Made by a program: the position numbers and the translations under genes. A stretch of 64,000 nt of DNA, taken from Halisarca cf. caerulea. Lineage: Eukaryota > Porifera > Demospongiae > Chondrillida > Halisarcidae. Where the stretch lies: contig CAUJGJ010000200.1 in NCBI GenBank assembly GCA_963170055.1, positions 125,175-189,174 on the forward strand, in the 5' to 3' direction. Below, piece by piece: positions 36,101 to 49,849 of this stretch; position 1 is the stretch's first letter, and every line of letters begins with the position of its first letter. The notes under the pieces were generated by a model. That model was not told where the DNA came from. It did no database searches and saw only the letters and a program-made list of their open reading frames with translations.

Positions 36101-39100
36101 GGTCATGTGTGTCCACTGGGAATGTGCGTGGTGCTAGTGCCAAATATGGGTATTAGCACCAGCATATCCAACACTACACAAATACGCCCACAGTAGTTAA
36201 GAAACTTCATGTGTGTCCACTGGGAATGTGCGTGGTGCTAGTGCCAAATATTGGTATTAGCACCAGCATATCCAACACTACACAAATACGCCCACAGCAA
36301 TTCAAAAAGGTCATGTGTGTCCACTGGGAATGTGTATGGTGCTAGTGCGAAATATTGGTATTAGCACCAGCATATCCAACACTAAACAAATATGCCCACA
36401 GTAGTTACAAACTTCATGTGTGTCCACTGGGAATGTGCGTGGTGCTAGTGCCAAATATTGGTATTAGCACCAGCATATCCAACACTACACAAATACGCCC
36501 ACAGCACTTCAGAAAGGTCATGTGTGTGTACTGGGAATGTGCGTGGTGCTAGTGCCAAATATTGGTATTAGCACCAGCATATCCAACACTACACAAATAC
36601 GCCCACAGCACTTCAGAAAAGTCATGTGTGTCCACTGAGAATGTGCGTGGTGCTAGTGCCAAATATTGGTATTTGCACCAGCATATCCAACACTACACAA
36701 ATACGCCCACAGCACTTCAGAAACTTCATGTGTGTCCACTGGGAATGTGCGTGGTGCTAGTGCCAAATATGGGTATTAGCACCAGTATATCCAACACTAC
36801 ACAAATACGCCCACAGCACTTAAGAAAGGTCATGTGTGTCCACTGGGAATGTGCGTGGTGCTAGTGCCAAATATGGGTATTAGCACCAGCATATCCAACA
36901 CTACACAAATAAGCCCACAGTAGTTAAGAAACTTCATGTGTGTCCACTAGGAATGTGCGTGGTGCTAGTGCCAAATATGGGTATTAGCACCAGCATATCC
37001 AACACTACACAAATACGCCCACAGCACTTCAGAAAAGTCATGTGTGTCCACTGAGAATGTGCGTGGTGCTAGTGCCAAATATTGGTATTAGCACCAGCAT
37101 GTCCAACACTACACAAATACGCCCACAGCACTTCAGAAACTTCATGTGTGTCCACTGGGAATGTGCGTGGTGCTAGTGCCAAATATTGGTATTAGCACCA
37201 GTATATCCAACACTACACAAATACGCCCACAGCACTTCAGAAAGGTCATGTGTGTCCACTGGGAATGTGCGTGGTGCTAGTGCCAAATATGGGTATTAGC
37301 ACCAGCATATCCAACACTACACAAATAAGCCCACAGTAGTTAAGAAACTTCATGTGTGTCCACTGAGAATGTGCGTGGTGCTAGTGCCAAATATTGGTAT
37401 TAGCACCAGCATGTCCAACACTACACAAATACGCCCACAGCACTTCAGAAACTTCATGTGTGTCCACTGGGAATGTGCGTGGTGCTAGTGCCAAATATTG
37501 GTATTAGCACCAGTATATCCAACACTACACAAATACGCCCACAGCACTTCAGAAAGGTCTTGTGTGTCCACTGGGAATGTGCGTGGTGCTAGTGCCAAAT
37601 ATGGGTATTAGCACCAGCATATCCAACACTACACAAATAAGCCCACAGTAGTTAAGAAACTTCATGTGTGTCCACTAGGAATGTGCGTGGTGCTAGTGCC
37701 AAATATCGGTATTAGCACCAGCATATCCAACACTACACAAATACGCCCACAGCACTTCAGAAACTTCATTTGTGTCCCCTGGGAATGTGCGTAGTGCTAG
37801 TGCCAAATATTGGTATTAGCATCAGCATATCCAACACTACACAAATATGCCCACAGCACTTCAGAAAGGTCATGTGTGTTCACTGGGAATTTGCGTGGTG
37901 CTAGTGCCAAATATTGGTATTAGCACCAGCATATCCAACACTACACAAATACGCCCACAGTAGTTAAGAAACTTCATGTGTGTCCACTGGGAATGTGCGT
38001 GGTGCTAGTGCCAAATATTGGTATTAGCACCACTATATCCAACACTACACAAATATGCCCACAGCACTTCAGAAAGGTCATGTGTGTCCACTGGGAATGT
38101 GCGTGGTGCTAGTGCCAAATATGGGTATTAGCACCAGCATATCCAACACTAAACAAATAAGCTCACAGTAGTTAAGAAACTTCATGTGTGTCCACTGGGA
38201 ATGTGCGTGGTGCTAGTGCCAAATATTGGTATTAGCACCAGCATATTCAACACTACACAAATACGCCCACAGCACTTCAGAAAGGTCATGTGTGTCTACT
38301 GGGAATGTGCGTGGTGCTAGTGCCAAATATTGGTATTTGCACCAGCATATCCAACACTAAACAAATACGCCCACAGCACTTCAGAAACTTCATGTGTGTC
38401 CACTGGGAATGTGCTTGGTGCTAGTGCCAAATATTGGTATTAGCACCAGTATATCCAACACTACACAAATACGCCCACAGCACTTCAGAAAGGTCATGTG
38501 TGTCCACTGGGAATGTGCGTGGTGCTAGTGCCAAATATTGGTATTAGCACCAGCATATCCAACACTACACAAATAAGCCCACAGAAGTTGAGAAACTTCA
38601 TGTGTGTCCACTGGGAATGTGCGTGGTGATAGTTCCAAATATTGGTATTAGCACCAGCAAATATCCAACACTACACAAATACGCCCACAGCACTTCAGAA
38701 ACTTCATTTGTGTCCCCTGGGAATGTGCGTGGTGCGAGTGCCAAATATTGGTATTAGCACCAGCATATCCAACACTACACAAATACGCCCACAGTAGTTA
38801 AGAAACTTCATGTTTGTCCACTGGGAATGTGCGTGGTGCTAGTGCCAAATATTGGTATTAGCACCAGCATATCCAACACTACACAAATACGCCCACAGCA
38901 ATTTAAAAAGGTCATGTTTGTCCACTGGGAATGTGTATGGTGCTAGTGCCAAATATTGGTATTAGCACCAGCATATCCAACACTAAACAAATATGCCCAC
39001 AGTAGTTACAAACTTCATGTGTGTCCACTGGGAATGTGCGTGGTGCTAGTGCCAAATATTGGTATTAGCACCAGCATATCCAACACTACACAAATACGCC

Positions 39101-41159
39101 CACAGCACTTCAGAAAGGTCATGTGTGTGTACTGGGAATGTGCGTGGTGCTAGTGCCAAATATTGGTATTAGCACCAGCATATCCAACACTACACAAATA
39201 CGCCCACAGCACTTCAGAAACTTCATTTGTGTCCACTGGGAATGTGCGTGGTGCTAGTGCCAAATATTGGTATTAGCACCAGCATATCCAACACTACAGA
39301 AATAAGCCCACAGAAGTTGAGAATCTTCATGTGTGACCACTGGGAATGTGCGTGGTGCTAGTGCCAAATATCGGTATTAGCACCAGCAAATATCCAACAC
39401 TACACAAATACGCCCACAGCACTTCAGAAACTTCATTTGTGTCCCCTGGGAATGTGCGTGGTGCTAGTGCCAAATATTGGTATTAGCACCAGCATATCCA
39501 ACACTACACAAATACGCCCACAGTAGTTAAGAAACTTCATGTGTGTCCACTGGGAATGTGCGTGGTGCTAGTGCCAAATATTGGTATTAGCACCAGCATA
39601 TCCAACACTACACAAATACGCCCACAGCAATTCAAAAAGGTCATGTGTGTCCACTGGGAATGTGTATGGTGCTAGTGCCAAATATTGGTATTAGCACCAG
39701 CATATCCAACACTAAACAAATATGCCCACAGTAGTTAAAAACTTCATGTGTGTCCACTGGGAATGTGCGTGGTGCTAGTGCCAAATATTGGTATTAGCAC
39801 CAGCATATCCAACACTACACAAATACGCCCACAGCACTTCAGAAAGGTCATGTGTGTGTACTGGGAATGTGCGTGGTGCTAGTGCCAAATATTGGTATTA
39901 GCACCAGCATATCCAACACTACACAAATACGCCCACAGCACTTCTGAAACTTCATTTGTGTCCACTGGGAATGTGCGTGGTGCTAGTGCCAAATATTGGT
40001 ATTAGCACCAGCATATCCAACACTACACAAATACGCCCACAGCACTTCAGAAAGGTCATGTGTGTCCACTGGGAATGTGCGTGGTGCTAGTGCCAAATAT
40101 TGGTATTAGCACCAGCATATCCAACACTACACAAATACGCCCACAGTAGTTAAGAAACTTCATGTGTGTCCACTGGGAATGTGCGTGGTGCTAGTGCCAA
40201 ATATTGGTATTAGCACCAGCATATCCAACACTACACAAATACGCCCACAGCAATTCAAAAAGGTCATGTGTGTCCACTGGGAATGTGTATGGTGCTAGTG
40301 CCAAATATTGGTATTAGCACCAGCATATCCAACAATAAACAAATATGCCCACAGTAGTTAAAAACTTCATGTGTGTCCACTGGGAATGTGCGTGGTGCTA
40401 GTGCCAAATATTGGTATTAGCACCAGCATATCCAACACTACACAAATACGCCCACAGCACTTCAGAAAGGTCATGTGTGTGTACTGGGAATGTGCGTGGT
40501 GCTAGTGCCAAATATTGGTATTAGCACCAGCATATCCAACACTACACAAATACGCCCACAGCACTTCTGAAACTTCATTTGTGTCCACTGGGAATGTGCG
40601 TGGTGCTAGTGCCAAATATTGGTATTAGCACCAGTATATCCAACACTACACAAATACGCCCACAGCACTTCAGAAAGGTCATGTGTGTCCACTGGGAATG
40701 TGCGTGGTGCTAGTGCCAAATATGGGTATTAGCTCCAGCATATCCAACACTACACAAATAAGCCCACAGTAGTTGAGAAACTTCATGTGTGTCCACTGGG
40801 AATGTGCGTGGTGCTAGTGCCAAATATTGGTATTATCACCAGCATATCCAACACTACACAAATACGCCCACAGCAATTCAAAAAGGTCATGTGTGTCCAC
40901 TGGGAATGTGCGTGGTGCTAGTGCCAAATATTGGTATTAGCACCAGCATATCCAACACTACACAAATACGCCCACAGCACTTCAGAAACTTCATGTGTGT
41001 CCACTGGGAATGAGCGTGGTGCTAGTGCCAAATATTGGTATTAGCACCAGCATATCCAACACTACACAAATACGCCCACAGCACTTCAGAAAGGTCATGT
41101 GTGTCCACTGGGAATGTGCGTGGTGCTAGTGCCAAATATTGGTATTAGCACCAGCATAT

Positions 41160-42220
41160 CCAACACTACACAAATACGCCCACAGCACTTCATAAACTTC
41201 ATTTGTGTCCACTGGGAATGTGCGTGGTGCTAGTGCCAAATATTGGTATTAGCACCAGCATATCCAACACTACACAAATACGCCCACAGCACTTCAGAAA
41301 CTTCATGTGTGTCCACTGGGAATGTGCGTGGTGCTAGTGCCAAATATTGGTATTAGCACCAGCATATCCAACACTACACAAATATGCCCACAGCACTTCA
41401 GAAAGGTCATGTGTGTCCACTGGGAATGTGCGTGGTGCTAGTGCCAAATGTTGGTATTAGCACCAGCATATCCAACACTACACAAATACGCCCACAGCAC
41501 TTCAGAAAGGTCATGTGTGTCCACTGGGAATGTGCGTGGTACTAGTGCCAAATATTGGTATTAGCACCAGCATATCCAACACTACACAAATACGCCCACA
41601 GCACTTCAGAAAGGTCATGTGTGTCCACTGGGAATGTGCGTGGTGCTAGTGCCAAATATTGGTATTAGCACCAGTATATCCAACACTACACAAATACGCC
41701 CACAGCACTTCATAAACTTCATTTGTGTCCACTGGGAATGTGCGTGGTGCTAGTGCCAAATATTGGTATTAGCACCAGCATATCCAACACTACACAAATA
41801 CGCCCACAGCACTTCAGAAACTTCATGTGTGTCCACTGGGAATGTGCGTGGTGCTAGTGCCAAATATTGGTATTAGCACCAGCATATCCAACACTACACA
41901 AATATGCCCACAGCACTTCAGAAAGGTCATGTGTGTCCACTGGGAATGTGCGTGGTGCTAGTGCCAAATGTTGGTATTAGCACCAGCATATCCAACACTA
42001 CACAAATACGCCCACAGCACTTCAGAAAGGTCATGTGTGTCCACTGGGAATGTGCGTGGTACTAGTGCCAAATATTGGTATTAGCACCAGCATATCCAAC
42101 ACTACACAAATACGCCCACAGCACTTCAGAAAGGTCATGTGTGTCCACTGGGAATGTGCGTGGTGCTAGTGCCAAATATTGGTATTAGCACCAGTATATC
42201 CAACACTACACAAATACGCC
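41160..42220. repeat. Tandem 5-monomer higher-order repeat, 520-bp offset
   Basis: CACTTCATAAACTTCATTTG at about 41187 and 41707, CCAAATGTTGG at about 41445 and 41965, and GTGGTACTAGTG at about 41537 and 42057 all repeat at exactly 520 bp. Confidence 0.85.
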
Positions 42221-44339
42221 CACAGCACTTCAGAATCTTCATTTGTGTCCCCTGGGAATGTGCGTAGTGCTAGTGCCAAATATTGGTATTAGCATCAGCA
42301 TATCCAACACTACACAAATATGCCCACAGCACTTCAGAAAGGTAATGTGTGTTCACTGGGAATTTGCGTGGTGCTAGTGCCAAATATTGGTATTAGCACC
42401 AGCATATCCAACACTACACAAATAAGCCCACAGTAGTTAAGAAACTTCATGTGTGTCCACTGGGAATGTGCGTGGTGCTAGTGCCAAATATTGGTATTAG
42501 CACCAGCATATCCAACACTACACAAATACGCCCACAGCACTTCAGAAAGGTCATGTGTGTCCACTGGGAATGTGCGTGGTGCTAGTGCCAAATATTGGTA
42601 TTAGCACCAGCATATCCAACACTAAACAAATATGCCCACAGTAGTTAAGAAACTTCATGTGTGTCCACTAGGAATGTGCGTGGTGCTAGTGCCAAATATT
42701 GGTATTAGCACCAGCATATCCAACACTACACAAATACGCCCACAGCACTTCAGAAAGGTCATGTGTGTCCACTGGGAATGTGCGTGGTGCTAGTGCCAAA
42801 TATTGGTATTAGCACCAGCATATCCAACACTACACAAATACGCCCACAGCACTTAAGAAACTTCATGTGTGTCCACTGGGAATGTGCTTGGTGCTAGTGC
42901 CAAATATTGGTATTAGCACCAGTATATCCAACACTACACAAATACGCCCACAGCACTTCAGAAAGGTCATGTGTGTCCACTGGGAATGTGCGTGGTGCTA
43001 GTGCCAAATATTGGTATTAGCACCAGCATATCCAACACTACACAAATAAGCCCACAGAAGTTGAGAAACTTCATGTGTGTCCACTGGGAATGTGCGTGGT
43101 GCTAGTGCCAAATATCGGTATTAGCACCAGCAATTATCCAACACTACACAAATACGCCCACAGCACTTCAGAAACTTCATTTGTGTCCCCTGGGAATGTG
43201 CGTGGTGCTAGTGCCAAATATTGGTATTAGCACCAGCATATCCAACACTACACAAATACGCCCACAGTAGTTAAGAAACTTCATGTGTGTCCACTGGGAA
43301 TGTGTATGGTGCTAGTGCCTAATATTGGTATTAGCACCAGCATATCCAACACTAAACAAATATGCCCACAGTAGTTAAAAACTTCATGTGTGTCCACTGG
43401 GAATGTGCGTGGTGCTAGTGCCAAATATTGGTATTAGCACCAGCATATCCAACACTACACAAATACGCCCACAGCACTTCAGAAAGGTCATGTGTGTGTA
43501 CTGGGAATGTGCGTGGTGCTAGTGCCAAATATTGGTATTAGCACCAGCATATCCAACACTACACAAATACGCCCACAGCACTTCAGAAACTTCATGTGTG
43601 TCCACTGGGAATGTGCTTGGTGCTAGTGCCAAATATTGGTATTAGCACCAGTATATCCAACACTACACAAATACGCCCACAGCACTTCAGAAAGGTCATG
43701 TGTGTCCACTGGGAATGTGCGTGGTGCTAGTGCCAAATATTGGTATTAGCACCAGTATATCCAACACTACACAAATACGCCCACAGCACTTCAGAAAGGT
43801 CATGTGTGTCCACTGGGAATGTGCGTGGTGCTAGTGCCAAATATTGGTATTAGCACCAGCATATCCAACACTACACAAATAAGCCCACAGAAGTTGAGAA
43901 ACTTCATGTGTGTCCACTGGGAATGTGCGTGGTGCTAGTGCCAAATATCGGTATTAGCACCAGCAATTATCCAACACTACACAAATACGCCCACAGCACT
44001 TCAGAAACTTCATTTGTGTCCCCTGGGAATGTGCGTGGTGCTAGTGCCAAATATTGGTATTAGCACCAGCATATCCAACACTACACAAATACGCCCACAG
44101 TAGTTAAGAAACTTCATGTGTGTCCACTGGGAATGTGTATGGTGCTAGTGCCTAATATTGGTATTAGCACCAGCATATCCAACACTAAACAAATATGCCC
44201 ACAGTAGTTAAAAACTTCATGTGTGTCCACTGGGAATGTGCGTGGTGCTAGTGCCAAATATTGGTATTAGCACCAGCATATCCAACACTACACAAATACG
44301 CCCACAGCACTTCAGAAAGGTCATGTGTGTGTACTGGGA

Positions 44340-47300
44340 ATGTGCGTGGTGCTAGTGCCAAATATTGGTATTAGCACCAGCATATCCAACACTACACAAA
44401 TACGCCCACAGCACTTCAGAAACTTCATGTGTGTCCACTGGGAATGTGCTTGGTGCTAGTGCCAAATATTGGTATTAGCACCAGTATATCCAACACTACA
44501 CAAATACGCCCACAGCACTTCAGAAAGGTCATGTGTGTCCACTGGGAATGTGCGTGGTGCTAGTGCCAAATATTGGTATTAGCACCAGTATATCCAACAC
44601 TACACAAATACGCCCACAGCACTTCAGAAAGGTCATGTGTGTCCACTGGGAATGTGCGTGGTGCTAGTGCCAAATATGGGTATTAGCACCAGCATATCCA
44701 ACACTACACAAATACGCCCACAGCACTTCAGAAAAGTCATGTGTGTCCACTGAGAATGTGCGTGGTGCTAGTGCCAAATATTGGTATTAGCACCAGCATA
44801 TCCAACACTACACAAATAAGCCCACAGTAGTTAAGAAACTTCATGTGTGTCCACTAGGAATGTGCGTGGTGCTAGTGCCAAATATCGGTATTAGCACCAG
44901 CATATCCAACACTACACAAATACGCCCACAGCACTTCAGAAACTTCATTTGTGTCCCCTGGGAATGTGCGTAGTGCTAGTGCCAAATATTGGTATTAGCA
45001 TCAGCATATCCAACACTACACAAATATGCCCACAGCACTTCAGAAAGGTCATGTGTGTTCACTGGGAATTTGCGTGGTGCTAGTGCCAAATATTGGTATT
45101 AGCACCAGCATATCCAACACTACACAAATGCGCCCACAGCACTTCAGAAACTTCATGTGTGTCCACTGGGAATGTGCGTGGTGCTAGTGCCAAATATTGG
45201 TATTAGCACCACTATATCCAACACTACACAAATACGCCCACAGCACTTCAGAAAGGTCATGTGTGTGTACTGGGAATGTGCGTGGTGCTAGTGCCAAATA
45301 TTGGTATTAGCACCAGCATATCCAACACTACACAAATACGCCCACAGCACTTCAGAAACTTCATGTGTGTCCACTGGGAATGTGCTTGGTGCTAGTGCCA
45401 AATATTGGTATTAGCACCAGCATATCCAACACTAAACAAATATGCCCACAGTAGTTAAAAACTTCATGTGTGTCCACTGGGAATGTGCGTGGTGCTAGTG
45501 CCAAATATTGGTATTAGCACCAGCATATCCAACACTACACAAATACGCCCACAGCACTTCAGAAAGGTCATGTGTGTGTACTGGGAATGTGCGTGGTGCT
45601 AGTGCCAAATATTGGTATTAGCACCAGCATATCCAACACTACACAAATACGCCCACAGCACTTCAGAAACTTCATGTGTGTCCACTGGGAATGTGCTTGG
45701 TGCTAGTGCCAAATATTGGTATTAGCACCAGTATATCCAACACTACACAAATACGCCCACAGCACTTCAGAAAGGTCATGTGTGTCCACTGGGAATGTGC
45801 GTGGTGCTAGTGCCAAATATTGGTATTAGCACCAGTATATCCAACACTACACAAATACGCCCACAGCACTTCAGAAAGGTCATGTGTGTCCACTGGGAAT
45901 GTGCGTGGTGCTAGTGCCAAATATGGGTATTAGCACCAGCATATCCAACACTACACAAATACGCCCACAGCACTTCAGAAAAGTCATGTGTGTCCACTGA
46001 GAATGTGCGTGGTGCTAGTGCCAAATATTGGTATTAGCACCAGCATATCCAACACTACACAAATAAGCCCACAGTAGTTAAGAAACTTCATGTGTGTCCA
46101 CTAGGAATGTGCGTGGTGCTAGTGCCAAATATCGGTATTAGCACCAGCATATCCAACACTACACAAATACGCCCACAGCACTTCAGAAACTTCATTTGTG
46201 TCCCCTGGGAATGTGCGTAGTGCTAGTGCCAAATATTGGTATTAGCATCAGCATATCCAACACTACACAAATATGCCCACAGCACTTCAGAAAGGTCATG
46301 TGTGTTCACTGGGAATTTGCGTGGTGCTAGTGCCAAATATTGGTATTAGCACCAGCATATCCAACACTACACAAATGCGCCCACAGCACTTCAGAAACTT
46401 CATGTGTGTCCACTGGGAATGTGCGTGGTGCTAGTGCCAAATATTGGTATTAGCACCACTATATCCAACACTACACAAATACGCCCACAGCACTTCAGAA
46501 AGGTCATGTGTGTGTACTGGGAATGTGCGTGGTGCTAGTGCCAAATATTGGTATTAGCACCAGCATATCCAACACTACACAAATACGCCCACAGCACTTC
46601 AGAAACTTCATGTGTGTCCACTGGGAATGTGCTTGGTGCTAGTGCCAAATATTGGTATTAGCACCAGTATATCCAACACTACACAAATACGCCCACAGCA
46701 CTTCAGAAAGGTCATGTGTGTCCACTGGGAATGTGCGTGGTGCTAGTGCCAAATATTGGTATTAGCACCAGTATATCCAACACTACACAAATACGCCCAC
46801 AGCACTTCAGAAAGGTCATGTGTGTCCACTGGGAATGTGCGTGGTGCTAGTGCCAAATATGGGTATTAGCACCAGCATATCCAACACTACACAAATACGC
46901 CCACAGCACTTCAGAAAAGTCATGTGTGTCCACTGAGAATGTGCGTGGTGCTAGTGCCAAATATTGGTATTAGCACCAGCATATCCAACACTACACAAAT
47001 AAGCCCACAGTAGTTAAGAAACTTCATGTGTGTCCACTAGGAATGTGCGTGGTGCTAGTGCCAAATATCGGTATTAGCACCAGCATATCCAACACTACAC
47101 AAATACGCCCACAGCACTTCAGAAACTTCATTTGTGTCCCCTGGGAATGTGCGTAGTGCTAGTGCCAAATATTGGTATTAGCATCAGCATATCCAACACT
47201 ACACAAATATGCCCACAGCACTTCAGAAAGGTCATGTGTGTTCACTGGGAATTTGCGTGGTGCTAGTGCCAAATATTGGTATTAGCACCAGCATATCCAA

Positions 47301-47450
47301 CACTACACAAATGCGCCCACAGCACTTCAGAAACTTCATGTGTGTCCACTGGGAATGTGCGTGGTGCTAGTGCCAAATATTGGTATTAGCACCACTATAT
47401 CCAACACTACACACATACGCCCACAGCACTTCAGAAAGGTCATGTGTGTG
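44340..47450. repeat. 12-monomer and 9-monomer higher-order repeats (1,248 and 936 bp offsets)
   Basis: The ATATGGG-containing monomer with following GAAAAGTCATG recurs at 44675, 45923 and 46859, offsets of 1,248 and 936 bp. The first unit carries three extra monomers (TAGTTAAAAACTTC type) that the second lacks, which is a readable unequal-exchange or deletion event. Confidence 0.78.
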
Positions 47451-49849
47451 TACTGGGAATGTGCGTGGTGCTAGTGCCAAATATTGGTATTAGCACCAGC
47501 ATATCCAACACTACACAAATACGCCCACAGCACTTCAGAAACTTCATTTGTGTCCACTGGGAATGTGCGTGGTGCTAGTGCCAAATATTGGTATTAGCAC
47601 CAGCATATCCAACACTACAGAAATAAGCCCACAGAAGTTGAGAAACTTCATGTGTGTCCACTGGGAATGTGCGTGGTGCTAGTGCCAAATATCGGTATTA
47701 GCACCAGCAAATATCCAACACTACACAAATACGCCCACAGCACTTCAGAAACTTCATTTGTGTCCCCTGGGAATGTGCGTGGTGCTAGTGCCAAATATTG
47801 GTATTAGCACCAGCATATCCAACACTACACAAATAAGCCCACAGAAGTTGAGAAACTTCATGTGTGTCCACTGGGAATGTGCGTGGTGCTAGTGCCAAAT
47901 ATTGGTATTAGCACCAGCTTATCCGACACTACACAAATACGCCCACAGTAGTTAACAAACTTCATATGTGTCCACTGGGAATGTGCGTGGTGCTAGTGCC
48001 AAATATCGGTATTAGCACCAGCAATTATCTAACACTACACAAATACGCCCACAGTACTTCAGAAACTTCATTTGTGTCCCCTGGGAATGTGCGTGGTGCT
48101 AGTGCCAAATATTGCTATTAGCACCAGCATATCCAACACTACACAAATACGCCCACAGTAGTTAAGAAACTTCATGTGTGTCCACTGGGAATGTGTATGG
48201 TGTTAGTGCCTAATATTGGTATTAGCACCAGCATATCCAACACTAAACAAATATGCCCACAGTAGTTAAAAACTTCATGTGTGTCCACTGGGAATGTGCG
48301 TGGTGCTAGTGCCAAATATGGGTATTAGCACCAGCATATCCAACGCTACACAAATACGCCCACAGCACTTCAGAAAGGTCATGTGTGTGTACTGGGAATG
48401 TGCGTGGTGCTAGTGCCAAATATTGGTATTAGCACCAGCATACCCAACACTACACAAATACGCCCACAGCACTTCAGAAACTTCATGTGTGTCCACTGGG
48501 AATGTGCTTGGTGCTAGTGCCAAATATTGGTATTAGCACCAGTATATCCAACACTACACAAATACGCCCACAGCACTTCAGAAAGGTCATGTGTGTCCAC
48601 TGGGAATGTGCGTGGTGCTAGTGCCAAATATTGGTATTAGCACCAGTATATCCAACACTACACAAATACGCCCACAGCACTTCAGAAAGGTCATGTGTGT
48701 CCACTGGGAATGTGCGTGGTGCTAGTGCCAAATATGGGTATTAGCACCAGCATATCCAACACTACACAAATAAGCCCACAGTAGTTAAGAAACTTCATGT
48801 GTGTCCACTGGGAATGTGTGTGGTGCTAGTGCCAAATATTGGTATTAGCACCAGCATATCCAACACTACACAAATACGCCCACAGCACTTCAGAAAGGTC
48901 ATGTGTGTAAACTGGGAATGTGCGTGGTGCTAGTGCCAAATATTGGTATTAGCACCAGCATATCCAACACTACACAAATACGCCCACAGCACTTCAGAAA
49001 CTTCATGTGTGTCCACTGGGAATTTTCGCGGTGCTAGTGCCAAATATAAGTATTAGCACTAGCATATCCAACACTACACAAATACGCCCACAGCACTTTA
49101 GAAAGGTCATGTGTGTCCACTGGGAATGTGCGTGGTGCTAGTGCCAAATATTGGTATTAGCACCAGCATATCCAACACTACACAAATACGCCCACAACAA
49201 TTCAAAAAGGTCATGTGTGTCAACTGGGAATGTGTATGGTGCTAGTGCCAAATATTGGTATTAGCACCAGCATATCCAAATCTACACAAATACGCCTACA
49301 GTAGTTAAGAAACTTCATGTGTGTCCACTGGGAATGTGCGTGGTGCTAGTGCCAAATATTGGTATTAGCACCAGCATATCCAACACCACACAAATACGCC
49401 CACAGCACTTCAGAAAGGTCATGTGTGTCCCCTGGGAATGTGCGTGGTGCTAGTGCCAAATATTGGTATTAGCACCAGCATATCCAACACTAAACAAATA
49501 CGCCCGCAGTAGTTAAGAAACTTCATGTGTGACCACTGGGAATGTGCGTGGTGCTAGTGCCAAATATTGGTATTAGCTCCAGCATACCCAACACTACACA
49601 AATAAGCCCACAGCACTTCAGAAAGGTCATGTGTGTCCACTGGGAATGTGCGTGGTGCTAGTGCCAAATATTGGTATTAGCACCAGCATATCCAACACTA
49701 CACAAATACGCCCACAGCACTTCAGAAAGGTCATGTGTGTCCACTGGGAATGTGCGTGGTGCTAGTGCCAAATATTGGTATTAGCACCAGCATATCCAAC
49801 ACTACACAAATACACCCACAGCACTTCATAAACTTCATTTGTGTCCACT

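Larger units (their letters stand above)
14986..48000. repeat. 104-bp satellite, homogenised core with mosaic higher-order repeats
   Basis: About 317 highly similar monomers. Types differ mainly in one segment: CAGCACTTCAGAAACTTC, CAGCACTTCAGAAAGGTC, CAGTAGTTAAGAAACTTC, CAGTAGTTAAAAACTTC, CAGCAATTCAAAAAGGTC and CAGAAGTTGAGAAACTTC. Other typing sites are ATATTGG/ATATGGG/ATATCGG, CAGCATATCC/CAGTATATCC/CACTATATCC, an extra base in CAGCAATTATCC and two in CAGCAAATATCC. The order of types repeats in blocks, giving higher-order repeats of several lengths listed separately. Open frames of 60-100 codons recur because 104 is not a multiple of three and one phase lacks stops. They do not look like genes. 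Confidence 0.95.
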
